64,000 nucleotides of DNA from Flavobacterium sp. 270 (GTDB lineage Bacteria; Bacteroidota; Bacteroidia; Flavobacteriales; Flavobacteriaceae). Where the stretch lies: positions 744,001-808,000 of the forward strand of contig NZ_SODM01000003.1 of assembly GCF_004368785.1 (NCBI RefSeq), written 5' to 3'. Made by a program: the position numbers and the translations under genes. Shown one piece after another: positions 9,262 to 17,614 of this stretch. The notes under the pieces are model-generated. The model had not been told where the DNA came from. It did no database searches and worked only from the letters and a program-made list of their open reading frames with translations. Position 1 is the stretch's first letter. Each line of letters opens with the position of its first letter.

Positions 9262-10389
9262 TTAGTTAATTGTTATGGGGCTGCCATGTGTCTGCCTGAT
9301 TATTTTTGAAAGTAAAAACGGCATTGATGCAGTGGCTGTTGTCATTATAGATGTAAAAGTTTTGTATGTTAAGGCATTGGCTAAAAGCCTGCCGATAAAC
9401 AATCTCCTGCTAAAATGTTTTTTCCATTCCTTGGTATACTTTTTTTCTAATAAAATGTGTGATTCTATTTTACCGCTGTAAAAATCCAAGACCAGTTCTG
9501 CTGCAATTTTTGCGCTGTGTATTGCCATTGCCATTCCGTTACCGCACATAGGATGTATAAGGCCTGCTGTATCGCCAATCATTAAAATATGATTTTCTAC
9601 AGGACTTTTTTTGTCAAATGAAATTTGGCTGATGGTAAGTGGTTTTTCGAAAACAGGAGTGGAACTTTCAAAAATAGATCTTAACTTTTTGTTTTTGAAT
9701 ACTACTTCTTTTTGATAATCATCTATGTTTTTATATTTTTTAAAAGTTTCATAATCGGCCAGATAACATATATTTATAATGTTTTTCTCCACAACCGAAA
9801 CGCCGCAATAACCACCCTGAAAATTATGCAGCGCTACAAGACTATTGTCAAATTCTCCGGTATAATGACCTTTTACGGCTAACCACGGAGATTTTTTAGC
9901 AATAAAATTTCGAGCCAGAACCTGATCAATATTAGATCTTTTTCCGTAAGCTCCCAACACAATTCTGGAAGTCAAAACCTGCTGTGAAGTTTTTACAGTA
10001 AAAATGTTATCATCAAAAGAAACATTGGTTACGTTTTCTATAATTACAGTACAGCCATTTTCTAATGCCTTTTCATATAAAAAATTATCGAGCGTATAAC
10101 GACTGATTCCAAAACCGCCTAATGGAAGTTTGGTGCGGGCTGTTTTACCATTTTCTGCCGAAAATTCAAAATTTGAGATATAAGACGGCTGTAGTTCTGA
10201 AACGTTTATGCCAAGCCACTGAAGGTATGGTAAGATTTCATTTGAAATATATTCGCCACAAACTTTATGTCGCAGATAAGGAGATTTTTCGATAAGAGTT
10301 ACATTTAATCCTTTTTTAGATAAATGCAGTGCACCTGCGAGACCGGCAAGGCCTCCACCAATTATTAGTACATCTGGATTTACTCTCAT
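9262..10389 (-). CDS. FAD-dependent oxidoreductase (geranylgeranyl reductase/PHBH-like fold)
   Basis: First gene of the seven-gene operon, encoding a flavoprotein that probably hydroxylates or otherwise oxidises the polyketide. The 375 residues begin with an FAD-binding GxGxxG motif (IIGGGLAGLAGALHL). KVCGEYIS near 45 is characteristic of the geranylgeranyl-reductase group, and MIGDTAGLIHPMCGNGMAMAI is the second FAD-binding segment. It has no signal peptide. A PKS/methyltransferase/flavoprotein trio occurs in the Streptomyces srsABC operon, where the flavoprotein hydroxylates the resorcinol ring. By analogy this one may do the same, but a reductase acting on acyl double bonds is an alternative given its family. 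Confidence 0.82.
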   Translation of the reverse strand: MRVNPDVLIIGGGLAGLAGALHLSKKGLNVTLIEKSPYLRHKVCGEYISNEILPYLQWLGINVSELQPSYISNFEFSAENGKTARTKLPLGGFGISRYTLDNFLYEKALENGCTVIIENVTNVSFDDNIFTVKTSQQVLTSRIVLGAYGKRSNIDQVLARNFIAKKSPWLAVKGHYTGEFDNSLVALHNFQGGYCGVSVVEKNIINICYLADYETFKKYKNIDDYQKEVVFKNKKLRSIFESSTPVFEKPLTISQISFDKKSPVENHILMIGDTAGLIHPMCGNGMAMAIHSAKIAAELVLDFYSGKIESHILLEKKYTKEWKKHFSRRLFIGRLLANALTYKTFTSIMTTATASMPFLLSKIIRQTHGSPITIN

Positions 10390-10542
10390 ACTACCAATTT
10401 ACTCATAAAATATCAAATGATGTTAATGATTGAAGATAAAAATATTCTCTGCAGGTTAAAATATTTTCGCTATAAGTTTTTGATATTGAAATATTTATAA
10501 TATCTTTAACATTGCACATGGGAATTATGTAAGATTTGTTTA

Positions 10543-10550
10543 TAATTTTG
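10543..10550 (+). promoter_or_regulatory. Candidate -7 box (TAATTTTG) for the L,D-transpeptidase gene
   Basis: TAATTTTG fits the Bacteroidota -7 consensus TAnnTTTG exactly and lies 66 bases before the ATG at 10616, in the 226-bp divergent region shared with the PKS operon. I see no convincing -33 box at the usual distance. No comparably good -7 box is visible toward the PKS operon. Confidence 0.45.
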
Positions 10551-10615
10551 CAAGCGACAAATCAGTTATATATTAAGATCCCAAATCTGCTGTTTAACTT
10601 TAGTTACTATAATTT

Positions 10616-11218
10616 ATGAGAATACTTTTTATAGCACTTCTTTTATCTTTGAGTTCTTTTACAACTTTTAATGTAACGAACAAAAAAGTAATTTTATCTG
10701 AGATTGAATATACAAGACTCAACGAACATGTAAACGAAATTAAATCTTGTACTGCTGCTAACAAAGGTTACAGCAGGAAAATTGCTTTTCTGGTTGACAT
10801 GAAAATCAAATCTGGAAAGAACCGTTTTTTTGTTTACGATCTGGAGAAAAATGAAATTATTGACCAAGGGCTGGTAGCTCACGGATCAGGTTCAGAAACT
10901 GGAATAAAAGGCGATATCCTTCAATTTAGCAATCTTCCTAATTCTAACTGCACATCACTTGGCAGATATTCTGTAGAGAAATCTTATAAAGGTGTTTTCG
11001 GAAAAGCCTTTAGACTTGCAGGTTTAGACGAAAGCAACAGCAACGCTATGAAAAGAGCGGTAGTTCTGCACTGTTATAAAGAAGTTCCAGATGATGAAAA
11101 GGAATATTATATCATCAATAGCCACGGCTGCCCTATGGTTAGTGAGCAGTTTTTTAAGAGATTAGAAAAAATTATTGATAGTTCGGATTCTAAAATAATG
11201 CTGTCTGTTTATTATTAA
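10616..11218 (+). CDS. Murein L,D-transpeptidase catalytic domain protein (YkuD_2-like)
   Basis: Probably an envelope L,D-transpeptidase that acts on peptidoglycan cross-links. The 200-residue protein begins with a signal peptide (MRILFIALLLSLSSF). H152 in VVLHCYKEVP lies upstream of the catalytic motif NSHGCPMVS with H170 and C172, as expected for the YkuD-type Cys/His site. The conserved GLVAHGSGS and FSNLPNSNCTSLGRY segments are typical of the YkuD_2 group common in Bacteroidota and Proteobacteria. It is divergent from the PKS operon and ends before a bidirectional terminator. There is no sign that it belongs to the PKS pathway. Confidence 0.85.
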   Translation: MRILFIALLLSLSSFTTFNVTNKKVILSEIEYTRLNEHVNEIKSCTAANKGYSRKIAFLVDMKIKSGKNRFFVYDLEKNEIIDQGLVAHGSGSETGIKGDILQFSNLPNSNCTSLGRYSVEKSYKGVFGKAFRLAGLDESNSNAMKRAVVLHCYKEVPDDEKEYYIINSHGCPMVSEQFFKRLEKIIDSSDSKIMLSVYY

Positions 11219-11249
11219 ATAAAAGCCATCACAGCTAAAATATAAATAC

Positions 11250-11277
11250 AAAAAAAGAGCTTCAAAGCTCTTTTTTT
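11250..11277. terminator. Bidirectional hairpin terminator
   Basis: GAGCT and AGCTC arms flanked by an A run on the left and a T run on the right form a hairpin between the converging transpeptidase and small lipoprotein genes. It can end transcription in both directions. Confidence 0.7.
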
Positions 11278-11316
11278 CGTTTATAGTGGTTTCGGAGCAA
11301 ACAACCATTCCATCAA

Positions 11317-11799
11317 TTACTTTTTTTCATTTTTAAGTTTCACGTTGAATTTACCTTGATAAGGATTATCTGCCATTTGTGAATGTCCGATAACCAAAAT
11401 ATAATTTCCTTTTTGCTCGAGCTTAATTTTTAAATCCATTCCAAAAGGTCCGTCTGAGCTTTTATCGGGAGAAATAATTTGATTAAAACGAATATTTCCT
11501 TTACCTGCAGCAGGAACGATTTCTGCTGTAAGTTCTGCAGGCTCTTCATTTTTAAATTTTAAGTATATTTTAGAATGAATAGAATCTAAAGCGCTTTCTG
11601 CAGTATAAAAGCCTTTTTCATCTTTAAAATTCATAAAGATAGTGTCGCCTGTCTGCTTATTGTATTCTTTACTTACCACTTTGCTTTTCTCCGTTTGATT
11701 TGTATCTGAAACCATGATAGAAGTAGAAGTGTTTTTGTTTTCTTTCTGCTGGCATGAAAGAAAAAACACAGCGATTAGAAGCATTAAGAGATTTTTCAT
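11317..11799 (-). CDS. Small lipoprotein of unknown function
   Basis: I do not recognise the family. The 160 residues start with a lipoprotein signal (MKNLLMLLIAVFFLSCQQKE, lipobox FLSC), then a Ser/Thr/Lys/Asn-rich linker. A beta-rich part follows with no catalytic-looking residues (KIYLKFKNEEPAELTAEI, NYILVIGHSQMADNPYQG). The last motif, a short immunoglobulin-like strand pattern, suggests an envelope-binding or structural role, but no function can be given. It stands alone between the transpeptidase and the NADP-binding protein gene. Confidence 0.7.
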   Translation of the reverse strand: MKNLLMLLIAVFFLSCQQKENKNTSTSIMVSDTNQTEKSKVVSKEYNKQTGDTIFMNFKDEKGFYTAESALDSIHSKIYLKFKNEEPAELTAEIVPAAGKGNIRFNQIISPDKSSDGPFGMDLKIKLEQKGNYILVIGHSQMADNPYQGKFNVKLKNEKK

Positions 11800-11913
11800 A
11801 ATAGTATTTTTTAATATAGCATCTCAAATTTACTTCCTTTTCATGAAAGTGTGTTACATAATAACATTTGGATTTTGTATCAATAAATAATTATTATCTC
11901 TTTTTATTGGGCT

Positions 11914-12519
11914 TTAATTTAAATAGCTCTTCAATAAGTTAGCAGAAAAAGGATCCATAATTTCTTTTAAATCAAATCTTCTTTTATTAGACATTACTAA
12001 TCCTGAAAGATTAATTGGCTGGAATTGCAGGCTTTTTAAAAAAGCTCTTACAGTGTTTTTTGAATCTGCATGATCTGCTATAAAAAAGATTTCATCATCT
12101 TTTTTGTGTAATTCAGCAGTATTTATCTGCAGTTTTATTGGATTAAATAATTTAACGACATGCGCAGTAGGCAGTATAGAGGCAGTAATTTTATAAGTGA
12201 GAGCATTAGTAATACCCGATAGCAAATATTGTGGGTCAAATACAAGATTGCTTGAGTGAACCACTATTTTTCCTGTCATATCAGGTAAAGCATTAAGTAC
12301 TGTTTCAAGATCATCTTTGGGAATAAACAGCAGTATAATATCCGCAGAAGCAGCCTTTTGTATCGTTGTGAGTTCTATATTGGCTTCCATTCTTTCAATG
12401 GTTTCCTGCACAAGGCTATTACCTCGGGGATTGTGTATTAAAATATCATATCCGGCTTGAGCAGATCTGCGTGCCAATTCAAGAGTTAAGCTTCCAATTC
12501 CTATAATTCCTATTTTCAT
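11914..12519 (-). CDS. NAD(P)-binding protein, F420-dependent-oxidoreductase-like fold
   Basis: The 201 residues form a Rossmann fold of the NADP oxidoreductase, coenzyme-F420-dependent type. The nucleotide-binding motif GIIGIGSLTLELARRSA is near the N-terminus, strand 2 is followed by IHNPRG (an arginine suited to the NADP phosphate), and ADIILLFIPKDDLETVL follows. The C-terminal part is shorter than in F420:NADP oxidoreductases. Flavobacteria are not known to make F420, so another substrate is likely. Proteins of this kind often act as predicted dinucleotide-binding reductases. The gene is divergent from the aldehyde dehydrogenase. Confidence 0.7.
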   Translation of the reverse strand: MKIGIIGIGSLTLELARRSAQAGYDILIHNPRGNSLVQETIERMEANIELTTIQKAASADIILLFIPKDDLETVLNALPDMTGKIVVHSSNLVFDPQYLLSGITNALTYKITASILPTAHVVKLFNPIKLQINTAELHKKDDEIFFIADHADSKNTVRAFLKSLQFQPINLSGLVMSNKRRFDLKEIMDPFSANLLKSYLN

Positions 12520-12828
12520 ATCTGTGAAATTAATTCTTATTCCATTTTAATACATTGTTAGGATGATGTCGATAGGAATTTATTTAACCACTTATATTTT
12601 AGTATATTACCGTATTCATCTTGGATATAAATTTATTAAAACGGAATAAGATACGAGTAGGTATTTCTACCTGTTTATAATTTATTTTCACTGTAATGAC
12701 TTTGCTCAGAATTTCAGAATTAATATAGCATTCAATGTTATTTTTTACACTCAAATAGTCTTTATTACAAAACTTGATTCGTAATATTTGTTATCTTTAT
12801 TAGATTCAATAATTTACACATTTAGACT
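12520..12828. other. Divergent intergenic region, nothing firm seen
   Basis: 309 bases between the divergent NADP-binding protein and aldehyde dehydrogenase genes. It must hold both promoters. I see an AATATTTG stretch near 12783-12790 that is one base off the -7 consensus, and no convincing operator, RNA gene or short reading frame. Confidence 0.5.
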
Positions 12829-14463
12829 ATGGATAATTTGAAAGCAGTAAAAACTTCTATTGACAATATTTTCGTTAATGAAAGTGAAATTCCTGAACAA
12901 TACAATGTACCGGTCATTCACCAGCGTGAATATCTTCTCAATGGCGAAATAGTGCCATGGAACGGACCGGTTACTGAAATTTTTTCTCCTGTATTTGTAA
13001 ACGGTAGTGCAGGCCTGGAACGCCGGCTTTTAGGATCGGTTCCACATACAACTTCAAAAGAAGCAATAGAAGCCATGAATGCAGCAGTTGCGGCCTATGA
13101 TGATGGTCAGGGTATTTGGCCGACTATGAGTGTTGAAGACAGAATAAAATGCATGCAGAAATTTGTAGGTCTCATGATTGAACAAAGAGATCTTGTAATT
13201 AAATTGCTGATGTGGGAAATTGGTAAAAGCAATCCTGATTCTACGAAGGAATTTGATAGAACTGTTGAATACATTGACGCAACAATTGATGCATTGAAAG
13301 ATTTAGACAGACAATCTTCCAGATTTGAACAAGCAGAAGGAATTCTGGCACAAATAAGACGTTCTCCACTGGGAGTTGTGCTAAGTATGGGACCATTTAA
13401 TTATCCGTTAAATGAAATTTTCACCACTTTAATACCGGCGCTTATAATGGGAAATACGATTTTATTTAAACTTCCTAAACATGGCGTTTTGGCGCATTAC
13501 CCGTTATTAAAGGCTTTTAAAGAGGCTTTTCCGCCTGGGACGGTAAATACGCTTTATGGAAGAGGTGCTGAGATTATTTCGCCGCTTATGGAAAGTGGAA
13601 AAGTCAATGTATTAGCTTTTATTGGATCCAGTAAAGTGGCTAATGGCTTAAAGAAACTGCATCCGCAGGCCAATAGACTTCGTTCTATTTTAAGTCTTGA
13701 TGCGAAGAATGCAGCTATAGTAACAAAACATGCTGATCTTGATGTAGCAGTAAACGAGTGTCTTCTAGGTTCTTTGTCATTTAATGGACAGCGATGTACA
13801 GCGTTAAAACTTATATTCGTACAAAAAGAGATTGCCGATACTTTTGTGAAGAAGTTAAGTGATGCCGTTGCCGCGCTTAAACCCGGACTGCCGTGGGACA
13901 AAGACGTAAAAATCACACCGCTTCCAGAAGTAGATAAACCAGATTATCTAAAGAAATGTATTGAAGATGCAGTTGCTAAAGGTGCAAAAGTTATTAATGA
14001 AAATGGCGGTTACACGAATAACTCTTTTGTTTTTCCGGCGGTAGTATATCCTGTTAATGATACGATGACATTGTATCACGAAGAACAATTTGGGCCAATT
14101 ATTCCTGTAGTTCCTTTTGATTCTATTGAGGAGCCAATTCAATACCAAATTAATGCAAATCATGGAATGCAGGTTAGTATTTTTAGTGAAGATCCGGCCG
14201 AAGTTTCTAAACTTATTGATCCATTTGTAAATTTAGTGAGCAGAGTCAATATTAATTGTCAGTCACAAAGAGGGCCAGATGTTTTTCCATTCACAGGAAG
14301 AAAAGACAGTGCCGAAGGAACATTGTCAATATCAGATGCCTTAAGGTCTTTTTCAATACGTTCGCTTGTCGCTACAAAAGCTACTGAAGCCAATAAGAAA
14401 TTATTCAATTCAATAGTGCACGATCACGACTCCAATTTCTTAAGTACAGATTATATTTTTTAA
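12829..14463 (+). CDS. NADP-dependent glyceraldehyde-3-phosphate dehydrogenase-like aldehyde dehydrogenase
   Basis: Oxidises an aldehyde with NAD(P), with non-phosphorylating GAPN-type activity the most likely. The 544 residues are longer than the usual 480-500. The ALDH fold shows GPFNYPLNE near 188-196, the nucleophile C323 in FNGQRCTALK, and EEQFGPIIPVVPF near the C-terminus. The general-base motif, normally ELGGK, reads SLDAKN (289-294), so the usual glutamate is replaced by serine and an aspartate sits two residues later. I recall related long GAPN-like proteins with a similarly altered motif, so this may be a subfamily trait and not a defect. The gene is monocistronic and ends at a strong terminator. 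Confidence 0.82.
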   Translation: MDNLKAVKTSIDNIFVNESEIPEQYNVPVIHQREYLLNGEIVPWNGPVTEIFSPVFVNGSAGLERRLLGSVPHTTSKEAIEAMNAAVAAYDDGQGIWPTMSVEDRIKCMQKFVGLMIEQRDLVIKLLMWEIGKSNPDSTKEFDRTVEYIDATIDALKDLDRQSSRFEQAEGILAQIRRSPLGVVLSMGPFNYPLNEIFTTLIPALIMGNTILFKLPKHGVLAHYPLLKAFKEAFPPGTVNTLYGRGAEIISPLMESGKVNVLAFIGSSKVANGLKKLHPQANRLRSILSLDAKNAAIVTKHADLDVAVNECLLGSLSFNGQRCTALKLIFVQKEIADTFVKKLSDAVAALKPGLPWDKDVKITPLPEVDKPDYLKKCIEDAVAKGAKVINENGGYTNNSFVFPAVVYPVNDTMTLYHEEQFGPIIPVVPFDSIEEPIQYQINANHGMQVSIFSEDPAEVSKLIDPFVNLVSRVNINCQSQRGPDVFPFTGRKDSAEGTLSISDALRSFSIRSLVATKATEANKKLFNSIVHDHDSNFLSTDYIF

Positions 14464-14483
14464 AATTAATTTAAATTTTACAG

Positions 14484-14512
14484 AAGCGCCATCTAGATAA
14501 TGGCGCTTTTTT
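14484..14512 (+). terminator. Rho-independent terminator after the aldehyde dehydrogenase
   Basis: AAGCGCCAT pairs with ATGGCGCTT across a 7-base loop and is followed by a run of Ts, 21 bases after the aldehyde dehydrogenase stop. Confidence 0.85.
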
Positions 14513-14548
14513 GTTGTAGTAATATCAGTAATTTTTATCTGATTTTAA

Positions 14549-16009
14549 TTAAAAAAGTTTAGTCCAAGGATTATCGGTACGAAAAGGAACTGCTGGAAAT
14601 CCTTCTTTATTGATGAAATTGGATTTGGCGGTTTCGTTCCATCCAAAACGTGCGGAAATGGGATGCGGAACTTCGACTGCAGTAAGAACTACTTGATTTC
14701 CTTTTATTTCTGCTTTTGCGGGTGCAAATTTCCCGTCTGTTCCGGCTATGCAAAACCAGTTAAGCGGTTTTCCGTCACGACTTGCCAGGCCACTTCCTAT
14801 ACTTTTAAAAGTAATTACAATACTTTGTCCGGTTGTCTTCATTTTTTCATATACAGGCCCAGAACAAACAATTTTCTTTTGTCCGTAGGTTTTGTTTGCG
14901 GCAAGAAGACTCAAACGTCGGCCTACTTCCCATTTGTATCCGGGATGGAGATCGGGGATACTGTCGACTAAATCTGTAATGGCAATTCTCCCCGTATTTT
15001 TTATATGCAAGGCAAGCTCCTGTGCTTCCCAAAATTCAGGAAGACTTTCTGTAGTATGTGGATGTTCATCTTTGGTGGTAGAATAGGAGTAAGGAGCAAG
15101 TTCAACAAAGTAAAAAGGCATTTTTTTGTCATTCCAGTCACTTCTCCAGCTTTCTATCAGTGTTTTAAATTTGTAGGTATAGCTGATATTTTCGTTTAAG
15201 AAACAACTTGATTCTCCTTGATACCAAAGAAAGCCCTTCAAAGCAAAAGGAATTAAAGGCTGTATCATTGTGTCATAAAATTTACCAGGCTTGCCGTCAT
15301 CGGTGTTGGGTTTATCCAGCATTTTTTCATTTTTCATCTGAATAAGTACTTCCATTTTTGAAGTTTGAATCCAAGGTTCAATTCTGCTGCCCGGCACTGC
15401 CGCTGAAATCATTCCGATGGGCACATGTAATTTTGAATACAAATCTTTAGCAAAATAGTAACCAACAGCCGAAAAATCTACTAAAGGTTTTCCCATTGCG
15501 TTGTCCCATCCCAGATGCTCAGGACTAGGATCCATGTATTTTCTACGGTCGAGAAAAATACGGATATTTGGATTGTCTGCCTTATTTAAATCATCTTCCG
15601 GCGGTTTGTATCCTTTTACAGCGGTTTCAAATTTACTGTATTTTCGCATGGCATATTCCATGTTTGATTGTCCAGAGCAAAGCCAAACTTCTCCGATCAG
15701 TATATTTTTAAGAACAATTGTATTGGTTCCTTTAATAGTCATCTCGTGCGGAGTAAAAGATGCTTTCATGGGTTTTAGTTTCACTATCCATTTACCAGAA
15801 TGGTCAGCAATCGTTGTTTTATTTTGCCCGGCAAAATCTACCGATATTTTTTCGCCAGCACTGGCAGTTCCCCAAATCGGTACTTCTTTTAACTGCTGTA
15901 AAACCATGTTGTGTCCCAGGATTTTCGGAAGGTTAACCTGACTGAAAAGATTAAAAGTATATAGAAATAAAATGCTTATTGACGGAAGAGTCCATTTATT
16001 GAAATACAT
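14549..16009 (-). CDS. Sialate O-acetylesterase-like SGNH hydrolase
   Basis: Secreted esterase expected to remove O-acetyl groups from sugars. The 486 residues begin with a signal peptide ending near NLFSQ. A beta-sandwich of about 70 residues comes first (LGHNMVLQQ, VPIWGTASAGEKISVDFAG). The SGNH core has the serine S115 in LCSGQSNMEYA, then GFLWYQGESS and the DLHP motif at 353-356 supplying the catalytic His. These are the hallmarks of the sialate O-acetylesterase/SASA family, which in Bacteroidota also includes xylan acetylesterases. No sialidase gene is nearby, so the substrate may be acetylated plant polysaccharide, possibly linked to the glycan locus 6 kb away. The genes in between argue against co-transcription. 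Confidence 0.85.
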   Translation of the reverse strand: MYFNKWTLPSISILFLYTFNLFSQVNLPKILGHNMVLQQLKEVPIWGTASAGEKISVDFAGQNKTTIADHSGKWIVKLKPMKASFTPHEMTIKGTNTIVLKNILIGEVWLCSGQSNMEYAMRKYSKFETAVKGYKPPEDDLNKADNPNIRIFLDRRKYMDPSPEHLGWDNAMGKPLVDFSAVGYYFAKDLYSKLHVPIGMISAAVPGSRIEPWIQTSKMEVLIQMKNEKMLDKPNTDDGKPGKFYDTMIQPLIPFALKGFLWYQGESSCFLNENISYTYKFKTLIESWRSDWNDKKMPFYFVELAPYSYSTTKDEHPHTTESLPEFWEAQELALHIKNTGRIAITDLVDSIPDLHPGYKWEVGRRLSLLAANKTYGQKKIVCSGPVYEKMKTTGQSIVITFKSIGSGLASRDGKPLNWFCIAGTDGKFAPAKAEIKGNQVVLTAVEVPHPISARFGWNETAKSNFINKEGFPAVPFRTDNPWTKLF

Positions 16010-16159
16010 ATTTTTCAGTTTCTATAAAGTTACGGATGTCAAAAAATATCCGATACCTTTTTCTGTTAATGGGAAGGAGGTGTTATTATCCAGAATTATT
16101 ATTAGTTAACTAATTAACTTTTAATGGATAGTTTCAAAAATAAGAAAATAGCGTTCTGT

Positions 16160-16179
16160 TTGTATCCTGTTGTATCCTG
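16160..16179. repeat. Perfect 10-bp tandem repeat TTGTATCCTG x2
   Basis: Two abutting copies of TTGTATCCTG lie about 97 bases upstream of the Crp-like gene at 16276 and 151 bases upstream of the divergent esterase start. The 10-base period places both copies on the same face of the helix, as direct-repeat operators do. Confidence 0.5.
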
Positions 16180-16275
16180 AGAGGTTTAATTATTATTTTT
16201 TAGACAACAACGGCTTGATTTTATCCTTTTAGAATGCTTAAAATATTTCACTGAAAAAAAACTTATATTTATGCT

Positions 16276-16812
16276 ATGAAACTAGATAATAAAGCGGTCA
16301 TATCAAATCTAAAAAACTTTTTTCAGAAGGAAGAAATTAGTGCTAAGACTGTTCTTGTACAAGAAGGAAAGATGGCGCAAAATGTCTACTATATCGAAAA
16401 AGGAGTTGCCAGAGCATGGCTCAATAGTGATGATGGAAAAGAAATTACTTTTCAATTTCTTTTTGAAGGAGATTTTATTTCCTCTTTTGAAAGCCTTCTT
16501 AAAGGAGATCTCAGCTGGTATAACATAGAAACTATCGAGCCGTCAATAGTATATAGTATCAAAACTGAAGAACTAAAAGAAAAATTCAATTCTTATGAAC
16601 ATATAAGAGAGTTTTATTACCAATACATTCAGGAGCGATTGATAAATTATCAAAAAATATTATTATCCCGTATTAAGGACAAACCAGAAAAAAGGTATCA
16701 AGAATTAAGAAGACAGTCTCCGGAAATTATACAGCGAATTCCACAACACTATATCGCATCTTATCTTGGAATAACTCCTGTTTCATTAAGCAGAATTAGA
16801 AATAGAAAGTGA
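16276..16812 (+). CDS. Crp/Fnr-family transcriptional regulator
   Basis: Cytoplasmic regulator with a cyclic-nucleotide-binding-like jelly roll (about residues 20-120: VLVQEGKMAQNVYYIEKGVARAW, GKEITFQFLFEGDFI) followed by a short helix-turn-helix (about 140-178: IPQHYIASYLGITPVSLSRIRNRK). The 178-residue length is typical of the short Bacteroidota Crp-like proteins. The residues needed for cAMP binding in E. coli Crp are not evident, so the ligand is unknown. It lies 65 bases upstream of the HXXEE gene on the same strand and may be co-transcribed with it. Confidence 0.85.
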   Translation: MKLDNKAVISNLKNFFQKEEISAKTVLVQEGKMAQNVYYIEKGVARAWLNSDDGKEITFQFLFEGDFISSFESLLKGDLSWYNIETIEPSIVYSIKTEELKEKFNSYEHIREFYYQYIQERLINYQKILLSRIKDKPEKRYQELRRQSPEIIQRIPQHYIASYLGITPVSLSRIRNRK

Positions 16813-16877
16813 TTAATTAACAATTGTTATCGTAGGGAAGAATCGTCCATAGTAATTTTGCATAAAAATTATACATT

Positions 16878-17348
16878 ATGACAATCTCATTTTCAACTTT
16901 ATCAATTTTACTTCCTGCTGCTATTATGTTTCATGTAACGGAAGAATTTTTATTTCCTGGTGGTTTTTCAGAATGGTACGCAAAATTGGTACCGCCTAAA
17001 ACGACAACAGGTGGTATTAAATATGGTTATCTTGTATGGATTAATACATTCATGATGTACGCCTGTATTTTACCGCTCTTCTTTGGTGAAACTAATCATG
17101 GAATTTCTATTTGGTTTGCTGTCAGTGCTATTGCAGCAATGAATGCTTGTTTTCATATTTGGGGAGTTCTTAAACTCAAAAAATATTCACCTGGTGTAAT
17201 TACGGGTGTATTATTCTATATTCCACTTTTTATTATTGGAGGAATTCAATTGATCTCTTCTGGAGATCTTTCTTTAACCAAAGCAATTGTTTTTACAGCA
17301 GTCGGAGTGGCGTATCATATTTTTTCAGTTTTCAGACAGGGAAAGTAA
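16878..17348 (+). CDS. HXXEE-domain membrane protein
   Basis: Integral membrane protein of 156 residues with about four to five hydrophobic helices. The family signature H-x-x-E-E is visible as FHVTEEFLFPGGFSEWY near the N-terminus, followed by a conserved Asn/His-containing helix (AAMNACFHIWGVLKLKKYSPG). The His/Glu set could bind a metal, but no activity is known for the family. It follows a Crp-like gene and ends at a strong terminator, so these two genes form a small unit. Confidence 0.8.
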   Translation: MTISFSTLSILLPAAIMFHVTEEFLFPGGFSEWYAKLVPPKTTTGGIKYGYLVWINTFMMYACILPLFFGETNHGISIWFAVSAIAAMNACFHIWGVLKLKKYSPGVITGVLFYIPLFIIGGIQLISSGDLSLTKAIVFTAVGVAYHIFSVFRQGK

Positions 17349-17370
17349 CAAAGCTTGTACAAACACAAAT

Positions 17371-17405
17371 AAAAAAAGTCCTAATCAACGATTAGGACTT
17401 TTTTT
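17371..17405 (+). terminator. Rho-independent terminator after the HXXEE gene
   Basis: A perfect 15-bp stem (arms 17371-17385 and 17391-17405, core AGTCCTAAT/ATTAGGACT) with the 5-base loop CAACG. The stem ends in a T run on the plus strand. Confidence 0.9.
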
Positions 17406-17544
17406 ATGAAAGAATAAAATTCTAACCTATACTTGCTAAACCTCCCGTATTTTCTTGGCTTTTTAGCAAAAAGATATCATCTCCGTTTTACCCGTTTCAG
17501 AATAAAGGCTTAAAAAATTAAAAAAATCACAGTCGTTTTTCATT

Positions 17545-17562
17545 ACTTGTCTCAAGACAAGT
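17545..17562. promoter_or_regulatory. Palindrome ACTTGTCT-CA-AGACAAGT, candidate operator
   Basis: Eight-base inverted arms with a two-base centre lie 53-70 bases upstream of the first alpha/beta hydrolase ATG. There is no T tract after it and a terminator already stands at 17371, so a protein-binding site is more likely than a terminator. Confidence 0.45.
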
Positions 17563-17614
17563 TGCGCGGCTTTTATTCACACGTTCTTTGCATAGTAATA
17601 AACAAATAAATACT

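Noticed and set aside
5025..10389. The PKS operon as a flexirubin or dialkylresorcinol cluster
   Set aside because: No DarA/DarB-type genes, aryl polyene chain-length factor, ammonia lyase or acyltransferase is present, and the ring-forming enzyme is a type III PKS instead.
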